Assembly (NCBI RefSeq): GCF_030398385.1
Contig: NZ_JAOAOQ010000022.1
Location: forward strand, 1 to 64,000
From: Aquibium sp. ELW1220
GTDB lineage: Bacteria; Pseudomonadota; Alphaproteobacteria; Rhizobiales; Rhizobiaceae
Length of the DNA: 64,000 nt
Direction: 5' to 3'
This document shows positions 34,120 through 44,232 of this stretch, one piece after another (the stretch's first letter is position 1; each line of letters begins with the position of its first letter). The notes below the pieces were generated by a model, which was given only the letters and a program-made list of their open reading frames with translations, was not told the origin of the DNA and searched no databases. The translations under genes were made by a program, and so were the position numbers.

Positions 34120-36225
34120 TCAGGCCTTCGGCACGATCAGCGCATCGAGCGCGACGAGCCCCTTGCCTCGTTCCAGCACCCGCACCGGATTGAGATCGAT
34201 GCTCTCGATGCCCGCCGCATTGGCGGCAGCGAAACGCGACAGATCCGACAGCATCCGTGCAAGCGCCTCGATGTCGGCGGGCGCTCCGCCGCGCACGCCT
34301 TCGAGCATCGCGAAGCCGCGAATCTCGCGGATCATCCGGTGCGCCTCCGCCACGCCGAACGGAGCGGCGCGGAAGGTCACGTCCTTCAGCACCTCGACGA
34401 ACACGCCGCCGAGGCCGAACATCACCACCGGCCCGAAGGCCGGATCGCTGGTCACCCCGGCGATCACCTCGACGCCGCCGGCGATCATCGGCGAGACGAG
34501 CAGGCCGTCGATCCGTGCGTCCGGACGGTGCTTGCCCGCCCTCGCCAGAATCTCGGCCGCGGCGGCACGCACCTCCGCCTCGTCCTTCAGGCCGACGATC
34601 ACGCCGCCGATCTCGGTCTTGTGGGCGATGTCCGCCGAGGCGATCTTGACGACGACCGGGAAACCGATCGCCGCCGCCGCCGCTCCCGCATCCTCGTCCG
34701 GCCGCACCAGCGCTTCCTTCGGGAACGGGATACCGGCCGCCGCCAGGATGCGCTTGGCCTCGTGCTCGCCGATCGCGTTCCTGCCGATGTCGACCGTCGC
34801 GGCGGGTAGCCCCTGCTCGGCAGCGGCCTTCGCCCGGTCGAAGGAGCGGCGGAAGTGGACGAGCGCGCCGAGCGCGTTCATCATGGCCGTGCCGTCCTCG
34901 TGGACGAGAAAGCCCTTCTCCTCGTAGGAGCGCACGATTTCCGGCGGTGCCGACATGGTAAGCGCCATGATGGTGCCGCGCGACGCGGCAGACGCCGTCT
35001 CCAGCACCTCGCGCAGCCTGCCGGCGAAGGTGGGGCTTGCCGGGCCGCTGCCGAAGATGCCGGTGAAGAGGTCGTAGCCGCCCTTTTCCAGCATGGCGGC
35101 AATGTAGCTGGTCATCAGCGGCAGGTCGGTCAGCGCCTGCGCCGTCGCGTCGACCGGATTGCGCGGCGAGGCGTAGGGCAGCATGGCCTTGAGCTCGGCC
35201 TGCGCCTCCTCCGGCATCGGCGCGACGTCGAGGCCGGCGGCCTCGGCGTCGTCGGCCATCTGGATGCCGAAGCCGCCCGACAGGGTGAAGATGCCGAGCG
35301 TGTTGCCGGCCGGATAGATGCCGCGCGAGCAGGCATAGGCGACGTCGAGCTGTTCGGCGGTCGTCTTGGCCCGCCAGACGCCATACTGGCGGAACACCGC
35401 GTCGAAGATGGCATCGGAGCCCGCGAGTGCTGCCGTGTGCGAGCTCACCGCATGCGCGCCGACCTCGGAGCGGCCGACCTTCATGAAGACGATCGCCTTC
35501 TCGCGCTCGCGCGCCACTTCGAGCGCTTCGACGAAGGCGTCGCGATTGCGGATGCCTTCGGCGTAGGCCATCACGACGTTGACGTCCGGCTGCTCGACCA
35601 TCCAGCGCAGCGCTTCGGCGACGTCGACGTCGCATTCGTTGCCGGTGGTGATCCAGTGGCCGATGCCGAGGCCGCGCTGGCGCGCGAGATGGGCGATATG
35701 CGATCCATAGGCGCCGCTCTGCGACACGACGCCGACGGGACCGGGCTCGATGAAGGCGCCGTCGAGGATGGCCGAAAACGTGCCGTAATAGCCGGTCGCC
35801 GAGCTGAAGACGCCGAGACAGTTCGGCCCTAGCAGGCGCATGCCGCTCTCGCGTGCGATGGCCGCCATCTCGTCCTGGATCGCCCGGCCCGCCTCGTCGG
35901 TCTCGGCGAAACCGGCAGAAAACACGATCGCGGCCTTCACCTTGCGGTCGGCACAGGCGCGTACCGCGTCGAGCGTTCCCGCAGCCGGAACGGCGAGGAT
36001 CGCGACGTCCGGGGTTTCCGGCAGGTCGGCGATGGAGGCATAGGCGCGCAGACCCTGCACCGTGTCGCGCTTCGGGTTCACCGGATAGACCGCGCCGCGA
36101 TAGCCGGCTTCGCGCAGATAGCGAAGGGGCCGGCCGCCGATGCGCTGGGCATCGTCGGAGGCGCCGACCAAGGCGATCGAATTCGGCGCGAGCAAAGCGG
36201 AAAGGGCGTTCATGCGGTCGAGCAT
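34120..36225 (-). CDS. NDP-forming acyl-CoA synthetase
   Basis: This 701-residue protein has the ACS/ACD layout: an N-terminal CoA-binding domain (about 8-135, [20 protein letters not shown]), succinyl-CoA-ligase-like domains with GPNCLGVF and the phosphohistidine His263 in [11 protein letters not shown], then an ATP-grasp domain (about 480-700, [20 protein letters not shown]). These enzymes form acyl-CoA from acid, CoA and ATP via phosphohistidine, or run in reverse. Its start shares a base with the SMP-30 stop. It probably activates or releases a CoA intermediate of the luciferase-like pathway. Confidence 0.9.
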   Translation of the reverse strand: MLDRMNALSALLAPNSIALVGASDDAQRIGGRPLRYLREAGYRGAVYPVNPKRDTVQGLRAYASIADLPETPDVAILAVPAAGTLDAVRACADRKVKAAIVFSAGFAETDEAGRAIQDEMAAIARESGMRLLGPNCLGVFSSATGYYGTFSAILDGAFIEPGPVGVVSQSGAYGSHIAHLARQRGLGIGHWITTGNECDVDVAEALRWMVEQPDVNVVMAYAEGIRNRDAFVEALEVAREREKAIVFMKVGRSEVGAHAVSSHTAALAGSDAIFDAVFRQYGVWRAKTTAEQLDVAYACSRGIYPAGNTLGIFTLSGGFGIQMADDAEAAGLDVAPMPEEAQAELKAMLPYASPRNPVDATAQALTDLPLMTSYIAAMLEKGGYDLFTGIFGSGPASPTFAGRLREVLETASAASRGTIMALTMSAPPEIVRSYEEKGFLVHEDGTAMMNALGALVHFRRSFDRAKAAAEQGLPAATVDIGRNAIGEHEAKRILAAAGIPFPKEALVRPDEDAGAAAAAIGFPVVVKIASADIAHKTEIGGVIVGLKDEAEVRAAAAEILARAGKHRPDARIDGLLVSPMIAGGVEVIAGVTSDPAFGPVVMFGLGGVFVEVLKDVTFRAAPFGVAEAHRMIREIRGFAMLEGVRGGAPADIEALARMLSDLSRFAAANAAGIESIDLNPVRVLERGKGLVALDALIVPKA

Positions 36226-37127
36226 CAGGAGGCCTTCGCGACGGGTTCGGCTACCGACGCGCCGAAGCGCGTCTCGGGCAGGCCACGCACGCCGAGCCCC
36301 TCGATGGCAAAGAGGCAGCCGCCCTGCGGATGGCGCGAGATCGCGCGACCGGAGCCGGAATCCTTGATCGAGGTGACGTAGAGCGTCGACAGGTCGTCGC
36401 CGCCGAAAGCGACACAGGAGGGCATGTCGGTCGGTGCGTCGATCAGCCGGTCAAGCTTGCCGGCCGGCGTGAAGCGGGCGATCTTGCCGACCTGGACGAG
36501 ACAGACCCAGATGCAGCCGTCGGCATCGACCGTCGCGCCGTCGGGACCGGAATCCCAGGGGTTGGTGTCGACCAGCAGGCGCGGATCGCCGACCGGCGTG
36601 TCGCCCGGGCCGTAGGAGAACGCCCTGATCGCCCGGTCGAGGCTGTCGGCAAAATACATCGTCCTGCCGTCGGGGCTGAAGCAGAGCGCGTTGAAGATCC
36701 GGATCCCGGTGGCGAAGACCTCGGAGTTGCCGTTGCGGTCGACGCGCCAGAGCTTGCCCAGAGGATCGGCGTGCACGCCCATCGTGCCGCACAGGAAACG
36801 GCCGAAGCGGTCGTTCTTGCCATCGTTGAAGCGGACCTTGGGGTCCGGTTCCGGCTTGAAGATCGGGCTGAACGCGCCCGTGTCGAGATCGAGTTCGTAG
36901 ATGCCGTCGGCGAGCCCCGCGACCAGCGTCCTGCCCGCGCCAAGCGCGACGGAGCCGACCATCGAAGGCGTCTTCCAGGAGCGGAACGTGCCTGCGGCCA
37001 GATCATGGGCGTGGATCAGCCGCGATACGCCGTCGACCCAGTAGAGGGTCCGGTCGCGACCGTCCCAGACCGGGCTTTCGCCCAACAGATCAGCGTCCCG
37101 CGAGACGAGGTGGAACTTCGGGTTCAT
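36225..37127 (-). CDS. SMP-30/gluconolactonase-family protein
   Basis: The 300-residue six-bladed propeller protein has the metal-ligand glutamate in LLGESPVWDGRDRTLYWVDG, the VRFNDGKNDRFGRFLCGTMG segment, RIFNALCFSPDGRTMYFADS with a ligand Asn and DSGPDGATVDADGCIW with a ligand Asp. Family members hydrolyse sugar lactones and other lactones with Ca or Zn. In a pathway with monooxygenases of Baeyer-Villiger potential, a lactone is a reasonable substrate. It starts at 37127, just after the hairpin following the binding-protein gene. Confidence 0.9.
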   Translation of the reverse strand: MNPKFHLVSRDADLLGESPVWDGRDRTLYWVDGVSRLIHAHDLAAGTFRSWKTPSMVGSVALGAGRTLVAGLADGIYELDLDTGAFSPIFKPEPDPKVRFNDGKNDRFGRFLCGTMGVHADPLGKLWRVDRNGNSEVFATGIRIFNALCFSPDGRTMYFADSLDRAIRAFSYGPGDTPVGDPRLLVDTNPWDSGPDGATVDADGCIWVCLVQVGKIARFTPAGKLDRLIDAPTDMPSCVAFGGDDLSTLYVTSIKDSGSGRAISRHPQGGCLFAIEGLGVRGLPETRFGASVAEPVAKAS

Positions 37128-37153
37128 GAAAATGCCTTGGAAGAACGGGGGGT

Positions 37154-37179
37154 GGCGAAGGGGCAGATGCCCCTTCGCC
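37154..37179 (-). terminator. Strong hairpin after the binding-protein gene
   Basis: Perfect 11-bp arms (37154-37164 and 37169-37179) with a 4-base loop lie between the binding-protein stop and the SMP-30 start. There is no T run. Such hairpins usually protect the upstream binding-protein mRNA and lower read-through, allowing higher binding-protein output than the enzymes downstream. Confidence 0.55.
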
Positions 37180-37195
37180 GGAGCCTTGGGAGGCT

Positions 37196-38422
37196 TTACT
37201 GGGTCTTGAGCAGCGGGCAGGTGCTCTCCGCTGCCGGCCGCCACACGTCCTCAGCGGGGATCGTCGACGTGACGGTGTAGTAGTCGTAGGGCTGCTTCAC
37301 CTCGTCGGGGCTCTTGATGGTGACGGCGTACATCGGGCGCATCACCTGGCCGTCGGCGCGGATCTTGACGTCCTTCATCTGGAAGTCGTTGATCGGCATC
37401 TCGTGCATCTTGGCCACGACCGCCTCGCCTTCGTCCGTGCCGGTTTCCTTGACGGCCTTCAGGTAGTGCGTGATCGCGCTGTAGGTGCCCGACATGGTCT
37501 CGTTGGGGATGCGGTCGCGGAAGCGCTTCTTGAAGCGGTCGGCGAATGCGCGGGTCTCGTCGTTCAGGTCCCAGTAGCCGGGCGTGACGATCGACATGCC
37601 CTTGACGGCCTCGAGACCGATGCCGTGGACCTGGTTGATCTGCAGACCGAGCGCGACGACCTGCTGGCCGCCGTCCTGGATGCCGAATTCCTGCGACTGC
37701 TTGACGGCATTGGCGAAATCCGAACCGGAATTCGCCAGCACGATGACGTCCGCCCCGCTCGCCTGCGCCTGCAGGATGTAGGACGAGAAGTCGTTGCTGT
37801 TGAGCGGATGCAGCACCGAGCCCAGCACCTTGCCGCCGGCATCCTCGATGAACTTGGTCGCGTCGGCCTGCCACTGCTTGCCGAAGGTGTAGTCGACGGT
37901 GATGAAGTAGTAGGTTTCGTTCCCGGCCGCGATCATCGACTTGATGACGCCCTTGGCGAGCGAATAGGTGTCGAGAACCCACTGCGTGCCCATCGGCGAG
38001 CAGGCGTCGTTGGTGAGGCCCGAGGACGCGGTGCCGGCCAGCATGTAGGGCTTCTTCTTCTCGGCCATCATGGCCTGGATCGCGATGGCGATCGACGAGG
38101 CCGAACCGCCGACGATGGCGTCGACGCCTTCGTCGTCGACCCACTTCTGCGCGATCGCCGCGCCGATGTCGGGCTTGTTCTGGTCGTCGGCGATGACCAG
38201 CTCGATCTTCTTGCCGTTCACCTCGCCGCCGAAGTCCTCGATGGCCATGCGCGCCGCCTCGACGGTGCCCGGACCGCCGTTGTCGGCATAGGGCCCGGAC
38301 TGGTCGTTCATGACGCCGATCTTGACCACGTCGCCCGAGATGCCCTCGGCAAAGGCCGACGGGACGAGGATGGTCGAGGCCAACAGCCCGGCCACCGCGT
38401 ATCTCAACGTATGCTTCTTCAT
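37196..38422 (-). CDS. Branched-chain amino-acid-type ABC substrate-binding protein
   Basis: From 38422 (GGAGGAAAA upstream) the 408 residues start with a Sec signal (MKKHTLRYAVAGLLASTILVPSAFA) followed by a type I Leu/Ile/Val-binding fold: VVKIGVMNDQSGPYADNGGPG and IELVIADDQNKPDIGAA, then VDAIVGGSASSIAIAIQ and YYFITVDYTFG. Many proteins of this class bind aromatic or alicyclic acids rather than amino acids. The cognate permease and ATPase genes lie across the iclR-3 gene (41629-45028), which lacks a binding protein of its own. Confidence 0.92.
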   Translation of the reverse strand: MKKHTLRYAVAGLLASTILVPSAFAEGISGDVVKIGVMNDQSGPYADNGGPGTVEAARMAIEDFGGEVNGKKIELVIADDQNKPDIGAAIAQKWVDDEGVDAIVGGSASSIAIAIQAMMAEKKKPYMLAGTASSGLTNDACSPMGTQWVLDTYSLAKGVIKSMIAAGNETYYFITVDYTFGKQWQADATKFIEDAGGKVLGSVLHPLNSNDFSSYILQAQASGADVIVLANSGSDFANAVKQSQEFGIQDGGQQVVALGLQINQVHGIGLEAVKGMSIVTPGYWDLNDETRAFADRFKKRFRDRIPNETMSGTYSAITHYLKAVKETGTDEGEAVVAKMHEMPINDFQMKDVKIRADGQVMRPMYAVTIKSPDEVKQPYDYYTVTSTIPAEDVWRPAAESTCPLLKTQ

Positions 38423-38510
38423 GCCTTTTCCTCCACTTTTGATCTTCGAACCCCCCGGAGGGATGCCTCCGGTCGAAGACGGTTGCATCGGCGGCTCCTG
38501 CCGCGATGGA

Positions 38511-39269
38511 TTACGAGAATGCGAATGTCATGGCGCCGTCGACGAGCATCATGTCGCCGCTGACCCAGCTGGATTCCGCGCCCGCCAGGAAGACCGCGGC
38601 GTTGGCGATGTCCTCCGGCTCGCCGAGCCGGCCGAGCGGCACCTTCTGGCGCCGCCGTTCCCAGCCGGCCTCGTCCACGACGAGATTGGCGCCGTCGGTG
38701 CGGGTCGAACCCGGTGCGATGGCGTTGACGCGGATGTTCAGCGGACCGAACTCGGCAGCGGCCGAGCGCGTCGACGCCTGCACGGCGGCCTTTACCGCGC
38801 TGTACATGACGCCGTGCCGCATCGCGATCAGCGCCGCCGGCGAGGCGATGTTGATGATGGAGCCGCCGCCGGCCTTCTCCATCTGCGGCACCACCGCCTG
38901 GTAGCCCCAGATCACGCCCTTGAAGCCGACGTCGATCATCAGGCCGATGGTCTTCTCGTCCTGTTCGAGAAGCGAGCCGTAGCGGTTGAACATGGCGTTG
39001 TTGACGAGGATGGTCGTCGGTCCGAAGGCGCCCTGCAGCCGTTCCGCCGCCGCGAAGACCTCGTCGCGCCGCGCGACATTGGCGACGAGCGGGATCGCCC
39101 GGCCGCCCGCGGCATTGATCTCGTCGGCGGCTGCGCCGGCAATCTCGGGCTTGAGGTCGAGGACGCCGACCGCGGCACCCTCGCGGGCGAAGGCATCCGA
39201 AATCGCGCGGCCGATGCCGCGGCCGCCCCCCGTCACCAGCGCCACGCGCCCCGCAAGCCTGCCCGCCAT
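38511..39269 (-). CDS. SDR-family dehydrogenase
   Basis: A 252-residue classical SDR: LVTGGGRGIGRAISDAFA, LVNNAM, NIASPAALIAM with the catalytic Ser and MYSAVKAAVQ with the Tyr/Lys pair. The start at 39269 is preferred because AAGGA lies seven bases upstream; an in-frame ATG at 39305 directly follows the stop of the luciferase-like gene and would add 12 residues. Second gene of the operon; probably oxidises an alcohol intermediate. Confidence 0.9.
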   Translation of the reverse strand: MAGRLAGRVALVTGGGRGIGRAISDAFAREGAAVGVLDLKPEIAGAAADEINAAGGRAIPLVANVARRDEVFAAAERLQGAFGPTTILVNNAMFNRYGSLLEQDEKTIGLMIDVGFKGVIWGYQAVVPQMEKAGGGSIINIASPAALIAMRHGVMYSAVKAAVQASTRSAAAEFGPLNIRVNAIAPGSTRTDGANLVVDEAGWERRRQKVPLGRLGEPEDIANAAVFLAGAESSWVSGDMMLVDGAMTFAFS

Positions 39270-39305
39270 CGTCGTTCCTTCACGCATCTGCACGTCCTGT
39301 TCCAT

Positions 39306-40619
39306 TCAACCGACCTTCGCTGCCCTGGCGAAAGTCTCGCGCGAGGCCATCGGAATGGCGCCGCCGCGCGTCGGATCGGCGTAGGTGCCGCCGGCGCTCG
39401 CGTAGTCCTTGCCCGTCCGCCGCTCGATCACGATTCCGATCGACTCGACGTTGGGAACGTCTTCGGCCCGAAGTGCCGCCAGCTTGGGCTTGCGGGCGAG
39501 CGCCTTCTCGATGAAGGGCGCGAGTTCCTCGTCCTTCCGCCGCAGACGCTCGTCCTCGCCCTCCTTCAGCGCCGGCATGACCTCGCTGGCGAAGAGCTCC
39601 ATCGCCTCGCAGATATGGTCGTGCCGGTTCATCCCGGACTGCTGGATGAAGATCATCTGGTCGACCCCGACGTCGGCATAGCTCTTCAGATGCTCGCGGA
39701 CGCTGGCCGGGGTGCCGATCGAGCCCGAGCCGGGCGTCTCGCGCATCTCGTCCTTCACCGCCTGGAAACGGTTCCAGAGATTGGTGACGCCGGGCCGATG
39801 CTCGCCGTAGACGGCATAGTGGGCGATCGAGAACCCGAAGAAGCGGAAGCCGTCGAGGCCGCGACGGATCGCCTCCCCGTGGTTCTGGTGCACCATCATC
39901 CCGTTCAGCGTCGCGAAGTTGGCGTTCACCGAATGGCCGATCGGCACGCACTCGTCCGACTTGATGATCGCATAATACTCGTCGCGCCACAGCTTGGCCT
40001 GGGACGCCTCGACGAAACCGAAAACCAGCGCGCCGACGCCGTTGCGGGCCGCGCGCAGGATGCTCTCGCGGCGCGAGCAGGCCATCCAGATCGGCGGATG
40101 CGGCTTCTGCAGCGGCTTCGGCACGACGTTGCGCACCGGCATGGAAAAGAACTGGCCCTCGTGGCCGGGATAGGGCCGCATGGTCATCATGTTGGCCGTC
40201 TGCTCGACGGCCTCGCGCCACATGGCCGTCTTCTGCTCCGGCTCGATGCCGAAGCCATGCATCTCGATCAGGGAGCCGGACTCGCCCGTTCCCCATTCGA
40301 CGCGGCCGCGCGACAGGAGATCGAGGGTGGCAAGCCGCTCGGCGACCCTGGCGGGATGATTGTAGGCCGGCGGCGACAGGCAGATGCCGTGGCCGATGCG
40401 GATGTTGCGGGTGCGCTGGGACACGGCGCCGAGGAAGACTTCCGGCGCGGAAGAATGCGAATACTCCTCGAGGAAATGGTGCTCGACCTCCCACATGTGG
40501 TCGAAACCCAGACGATCGGCGAGCTCGACCTGTTCGAGCGCCTCGTCGAAGAGCCTCAGTTCGCCGTCCTCGCCCCACGGCTGCGGCAACTGGTGCTCGT
40601 AAAAGACACCGAGCTTCAT
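39306..40619 (-). CDS. Luciferase-like (LLM) flavin-dependent monooxygenase
   Basis: The 437-residue protein begins MKLGVFYEHQLPQPWGEDGE and has the LLM motifs VEHHFLEEYSHSSAPEVFL, IRIGHGICLSPPAYNHPARV and GRVEWGTGESGSLIEMHGFG. A long C-terminal extension follows the barrel. It probably uses FMNH2 from the flavin reductase of the same operon. It is the promoter-proximal gene and diverges from iclR-3, with 186 bases between. Substrate is unknown. Confidence 0.9.
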   Translation of the reverse strand: MKLGVFYEHQLPQPWGEDGELRLFDEALEQVELADRLGFDHMWEVEHHFLEEYSHSSAPEVFLGAVSQRTRNIRIGHGICLSPPAYNHPARVAERLATLDLLSRGRVEWGTGESGSLIEMHGFGIEPEQKTAMWREAVEQTANMMTMRPYPGHEGQFFSMPVRNVVPKPLQKPHPPIWMACSRRESILRAARNGVGALVFGFVEASQAKLWRDEYYAIIKSDECVPIGHSVNANFATLNGMMVHQNHGEAIRRGLDGFRFFGFSIAHYAVYGEHRPGVTNLWNRFQAVKDEMRETPGSGSIGTPASVREHLKSYADVGVDQMIFIQQSGMNRHDHICEAMELFASEVMPALKEGEDERLRRKDEELAPFIEKALARKPKLAALRAEDVPNVESIGIVIERRTGKDYASAGGTYADPTRGGAIPMASRETFARAAKVG

Positions 40620-40805
40620 GGCTCATCCTCCTCCCGTCGCGGACTTTGCCCAGCGGGCGTCCGTCTCGTCTCCTCCCGGCGCCAGGGCGTGTTCGGCCTT
40701 GACGAGCGATACCTTGTCATGCGCAGTGCGCCGGAACCAGACAAACTCGTACGTGGCGGGCAGTTTCACATCTCTGAATCTCCGCTTCGCCACAGGGACC
40801 GTCCG
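40620..40805. promoter_or_regulatory. Divergent promoter region between the LLM operon and iclR-3
   Basis: This 186-base gap holds a weak inverted repeat, GTGGCG (40753-40758) with CGCCAC (40788-40793). The GTTCA/TGAAC operator of the Rieske regulon is not found here, so iclR-3 probably recognises a different site. No clear -10/-35 pair stands out. Confidence 0.35.
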
Positions 40806-41585
40806 ATGCAGAACTCGCAGGTCAAGTCGGCAACCCGAGCGATCGAGATTCTCGAATATTTCAAGCGCGTTAGGCAGCCCCGCGCGATGTCGGAGATCGC
40901 GGTGGCGCTGGGCTATCCGCAATCCAGCACGACCGTTCTTCTGAAGACGCTGGTCACGCTCGGCTACCTGAACTTCGACCGCAGCGACCGTCTCTACTTC
41001 CCCACGCCCAAAGTGACGTCGCTGGGAGACTGGATTCCGCGCGCGCTGTTCGGCACCAGCCGCGTGCTCGACGCGCTGCGCGACGTGCATGCGGCGACCG
41101 GCGAGACGGTGTCGATCGGCATCCGCAACGACGTCTATCTGCAGTACATCCAGATCATCCAGTCGGTGCATGCGCTGCGGTTCCATGTCGACGAAGGCAC
41201 GCTGCGGCCGCTGACGCAGTCGGCGGTCGGCTGGATGCTCCTGTCCACCATGCCCGACGACAAGATCGACAACATCGTGCGCCGCGCCAACATCGCGACG
41301 CCGAAGCCCGCGGAGCGCGTCAAGATCGCCGACATGATGGAGAAGGTGCGCGAGATCAGGCAGACCGGCTATTGCTGGACGGAGAACGTGCCCTTCCTCG
41401 GCGGCGGCACGGTCTGCGTTCTCCTGCCGATCACGATCCAGAACCAGCCGGTGGTGCTCGGCCTCGGCGGCGCGGCAGAGCGCATCCGCCAGAACCGGGA
41501 CCGTTATCTGGCGGCGCTGCAGCGGGCGGCCCGGGCGGTCCAGCCGAGCGATCCCTTCGACCAGCCGATCGACATCGAATTCTGA
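40806..41585 (+). CDS. IclR-family transcriptional regulator (iclR-3)
   Basis: The 259 residues (MQNSQVKSATRAIEILEYFK) hold a winged helix-turn-helix (about 8-75, RAMSEIAVALGYPQSSTTVL) and an IclR effector domain with GETVSIGIRNDVYLQYIQII and VLLPITIQNQPVVLGLGG. It stands between the luciferase-like operon (divergent) and the LivGFHM operon (convergent), and probably regulates the former. Confidence 0.88.
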   Translation: MQNSQVKSATRAIEILEYFKRVRQPRAMSEIAVALGYPQSSTTVLLKTLVTLGYLNFDRSDRLYFPTPKVTSLGDWIPRALFGTSRVLDALRDVHAATGETVSIGIRNDVYLQYIQIIQSVHALRFHVDEGTLRPLTQSAVGWMLLSTMPDDKIDNIVRRANIATPKPAERVKIADMMEKVREIRQTGYCWTENVPFLGGGTVCVLLPITIQNQPVVLGLGGAAERIRQNRDRYLAALQRAARAVQPSDPFDQPIDIEF

Positions 41586-41590
41586 GCAGA

Positions 41591-41611
41591 CCCGGCCGGC
41601 AACCGGCCGGG
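41591..41611. terminator. Hairpin between iclR-3 and livM
   Basis: CCCGGCCGG (41591-41599) and CCGGCCGGG (41603-41611) with a 3-base loop, placed six bases after the iclR-3 stop and 18 bases from the convergent livM stop. Strong stem, but only a short T content after it. Confidence 0.5.
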
Positions 41612-41628
41612 CCTCGCGTGCGGGCGCC

Positions 41629-42600
41629 TCAGTGGGCGCTGGCCGGCTTTGGCGCATCCGCCTTCGCGGCGGGCTTCCGGCGGTTGGCGAGGAATGTCGC
41701 CAGCGCCGACAGTTCGCCGACGAAGCCGCGCCGGAAGAAGACGATCACGACGAGCAGGATGACGCCCTGGCTGATCAGCGCCCACTCGCCGAAGCCGGCG
41801 AGATAGTCGTTGAGCCAGATGATGATGCCGGCGCCGAAGATCGGTCCGAGCAGCGTGCCGAGACCGCCGAGCAGCGTCATCAGGATGACTTCGGCCGAGA
41901 TCGGCCAGGAGGCATCGGTGAGGGTCGCGAACTGGTAGACGGTCGCCTTCATGCCGCCGGCCACGCCCGCCATGGTCGCCGAAATGACGAAGGCGAGCAG
42001 CTTGATGCGTTCCGGGTCGAAGCCCAGCGATTCCACGCGCGGCTGGTTGTCGCGCACGGCCTTGAGTATCTCGCCGTAGGGCGAATGGACCACCCGGTAG
42101 TAGACGAAGACGCTGACGAGCGTGATGGCCATCACGACGTAATAGTAGGTGAAGTTGTCGGTAACGTCCAAAATACCGAACATCGGGTTGCGCGGGATGG
42201 CCTGCATGCCGTCCTCGCCGCCGGTGAACGGCGACTGCAGCAGAATGAAATAGATGAACTGCGAGAAGGCGAGCGTGATCATGGCGAACTGGATGCCCTG
42301 CCGGCGGATCGTCAGCATGCCGATGAGCAGGCCGAGCAGGCCGCTGACCGCGGCCCCCGCCAGGATCGCCAGTTCGATCGAGACCGGCGTCGACTTCAGG
42401 ATGTAGCCGGTGACGTAGGCGGCACCGCCGAAGAACATGGCGTGGCCGAAGCACAGGAGCCCGGAATAGCCGAGCAGGAGGTTGAACGAGCAGGCGAAGA
42501 CGACGAAGCACATGATCGTCATCAAGGTGACGGTGTAGAAATGGAAGGGCGCGACGGCGAGCAGCGCGATCGCCGCGGCGATCAGGAGAAGACGGATCAT
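41629..42600 (-). CDS. livM: Branched-chain-type ABC permease LivM
   Basis: A 323-residue membrane protein with about nine helices. NLLLGYSGLLCFGHAMFFGGAAY and SLGFDPERIKLLAFVISATMAGVAGG are the LivM hallmarks, and the C terminus is a long cytosolic Pro/Ala/Lys tail. The ATG at 42600 overlaps the livH stop by one base. Part of an importer whose binding protein is encoded at 37196-38422. Confidence 0.9.
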   Translation of the reverse strand: MIRLLLIAAAIALLAVAPFHFYTVTLMTIMCFVVFACSFNLLLGYSGLLCFGHAMFFGGAAYVTGYILKSTPVSIELAILAGAAVSGLLGLLIGMLTIRRQGIQFAMITLAFSQFIYFILLQSPFTGGEDGMQAIPRNPMFGILDVTDNFTYYYVVMAITLVSVFVYYRVVHSPYGEILKAVRDNQPRVESLGFDPERIKLLAFVISATMAGVAGGMKATVYQFATLTDASWPISAEVILMTLLGGLGTLLGPIFGAGIIIWLNDYLAGFGEWALISQGVILLVVIVFFRRGFVGELSALATFLANRRKPAAKADAPKPASAH

Positions 42601-43481
42601 CAGTTCTGCTCCTTGCCGCTGAAGATGCCGGCCGGCCGAAGGTAGAGGGCGACCGTCATGAACAGGAAAATGACGACGCTGGCGGCTTCCGGATAGAACA
42701 CCTTGGTCAGTCCCTCGACGACGCCCAGCATGTAGCCGGTGGCAACCGCGCCGATGATCGAGCCCATGCCGCCGATCACCACGACCGCGAAGACGACGAT
42801 CATCAGGCTCGAGCCCATCGACGGGGAGACCTGGTAGATCGGTGCGGCGAGCACGCCGCACAGACCTGCGAGGCCGACGCCGAAGCCGTAGGTCAGCGTC
42901 ATCATCTTCGGAACGTTGATGCCGAAGGTCTGGACCAGCTGCGGCTTCTCGTTGGCGGCGCGGAGATAGGATCCGAGCTTGGTGTGCTCGATCAGGATCC
43001 AGGTGCCGAGGCAGGTGACGACGGAGAAGACCACCACCCAGAGCCGGTAGTAGGGCATGAACATGAAGCCGAGATTGACGCCGCCGGGGATGGGGTTCTG
43101 ATACGGCAGGCCGGTCGAGCCGTACTGGTAGCGCACGAGGCCCTCGACGATGAGCGCGACGGCGTAGGTGGCGAGCAGGCTGTAGAGGTGATCGAGCCCG
43201 GCCAGCGGCCGCAGCAGGACCCTCTCCAGGAACATGCCCGAGATCGCGACCAGCACCGGGGCGATGACCAGCGCCGGCCAGTAGCCGATGCCGAGGTGGT
43301 TGAGCAGCAGCCAGGCGACGAAGGCGCCGAGCATGTACTGCGCACCATGGGTGAAGTTGATGACGTGCATCATGCCGAAGATGATGACGAGGCCCATCGA
43401 GAGCATGGCGTAGAACGAGCCGTTGATCAGCCCGATCAGGACCTGCCCCATGAGCAGTTGCGTCGAGATTCCGTCGAACAT
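42600..43481 (-). CDS. livH: Branched-chain-type ABC permease LivH
   Basis: The 293-residue permease (MFDGISTQLLMGQVLIGLIN) has LINGSFYAMLSMGLVIIFGMMHVINFTHG-type N-terminal helices (about 15-45) and the cytoplasmic GSYLRAANEKPQLVQTFGINVPKMM loop that contacts the ATPases. It forms the membrane pore with LivM. Confidence 0.9.
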   Translation of the reverse strand: MFDGISTQLLMGQVLIGLINGSFYAMLSMGLVIIFGMMHVINFTHGAQYMLGAFVAWLLLNHLGIGYWPALVIAPVLVAISGMFLERVLLRPLAGLDHLYSLLATYAVALIVEGLVRYQYGSTGLPYQNPIPGGVNLGFMFMPYYRLWVVVFSVVTCLGTWILIEHTKLGSYLRAANEKPQLVQTFGINVPKMMTLTYGFGVGLAGLCGVLAAPIYQVSPSMGSSLMIVVFAVVVIGGMGSIIGAVATGYMLGVVEGLTKVFYPEAASVVIFLFMTVALYLRPAGIFSGKEQN

Positions 43482-43485
43482 CGGC

Positions 43486-44224
<739 letters not shown>

Positions 44225-44232
<8 letters not shown>

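Noticed and set aside
40753-40793. Copy of the GTTCA/TGAAC operator near iclR-3
   Set aside because: Only a weak GTGGCG/CGCCAC dyad is present; the half-site order and spacing of the Rieske regulon are absent.
38310-40805. Plus-strand extension upstream of iclR-3
   Set aside because: The long open frame runs antisense to the SDR and LLM genes; the IclR homology begins at 40806.
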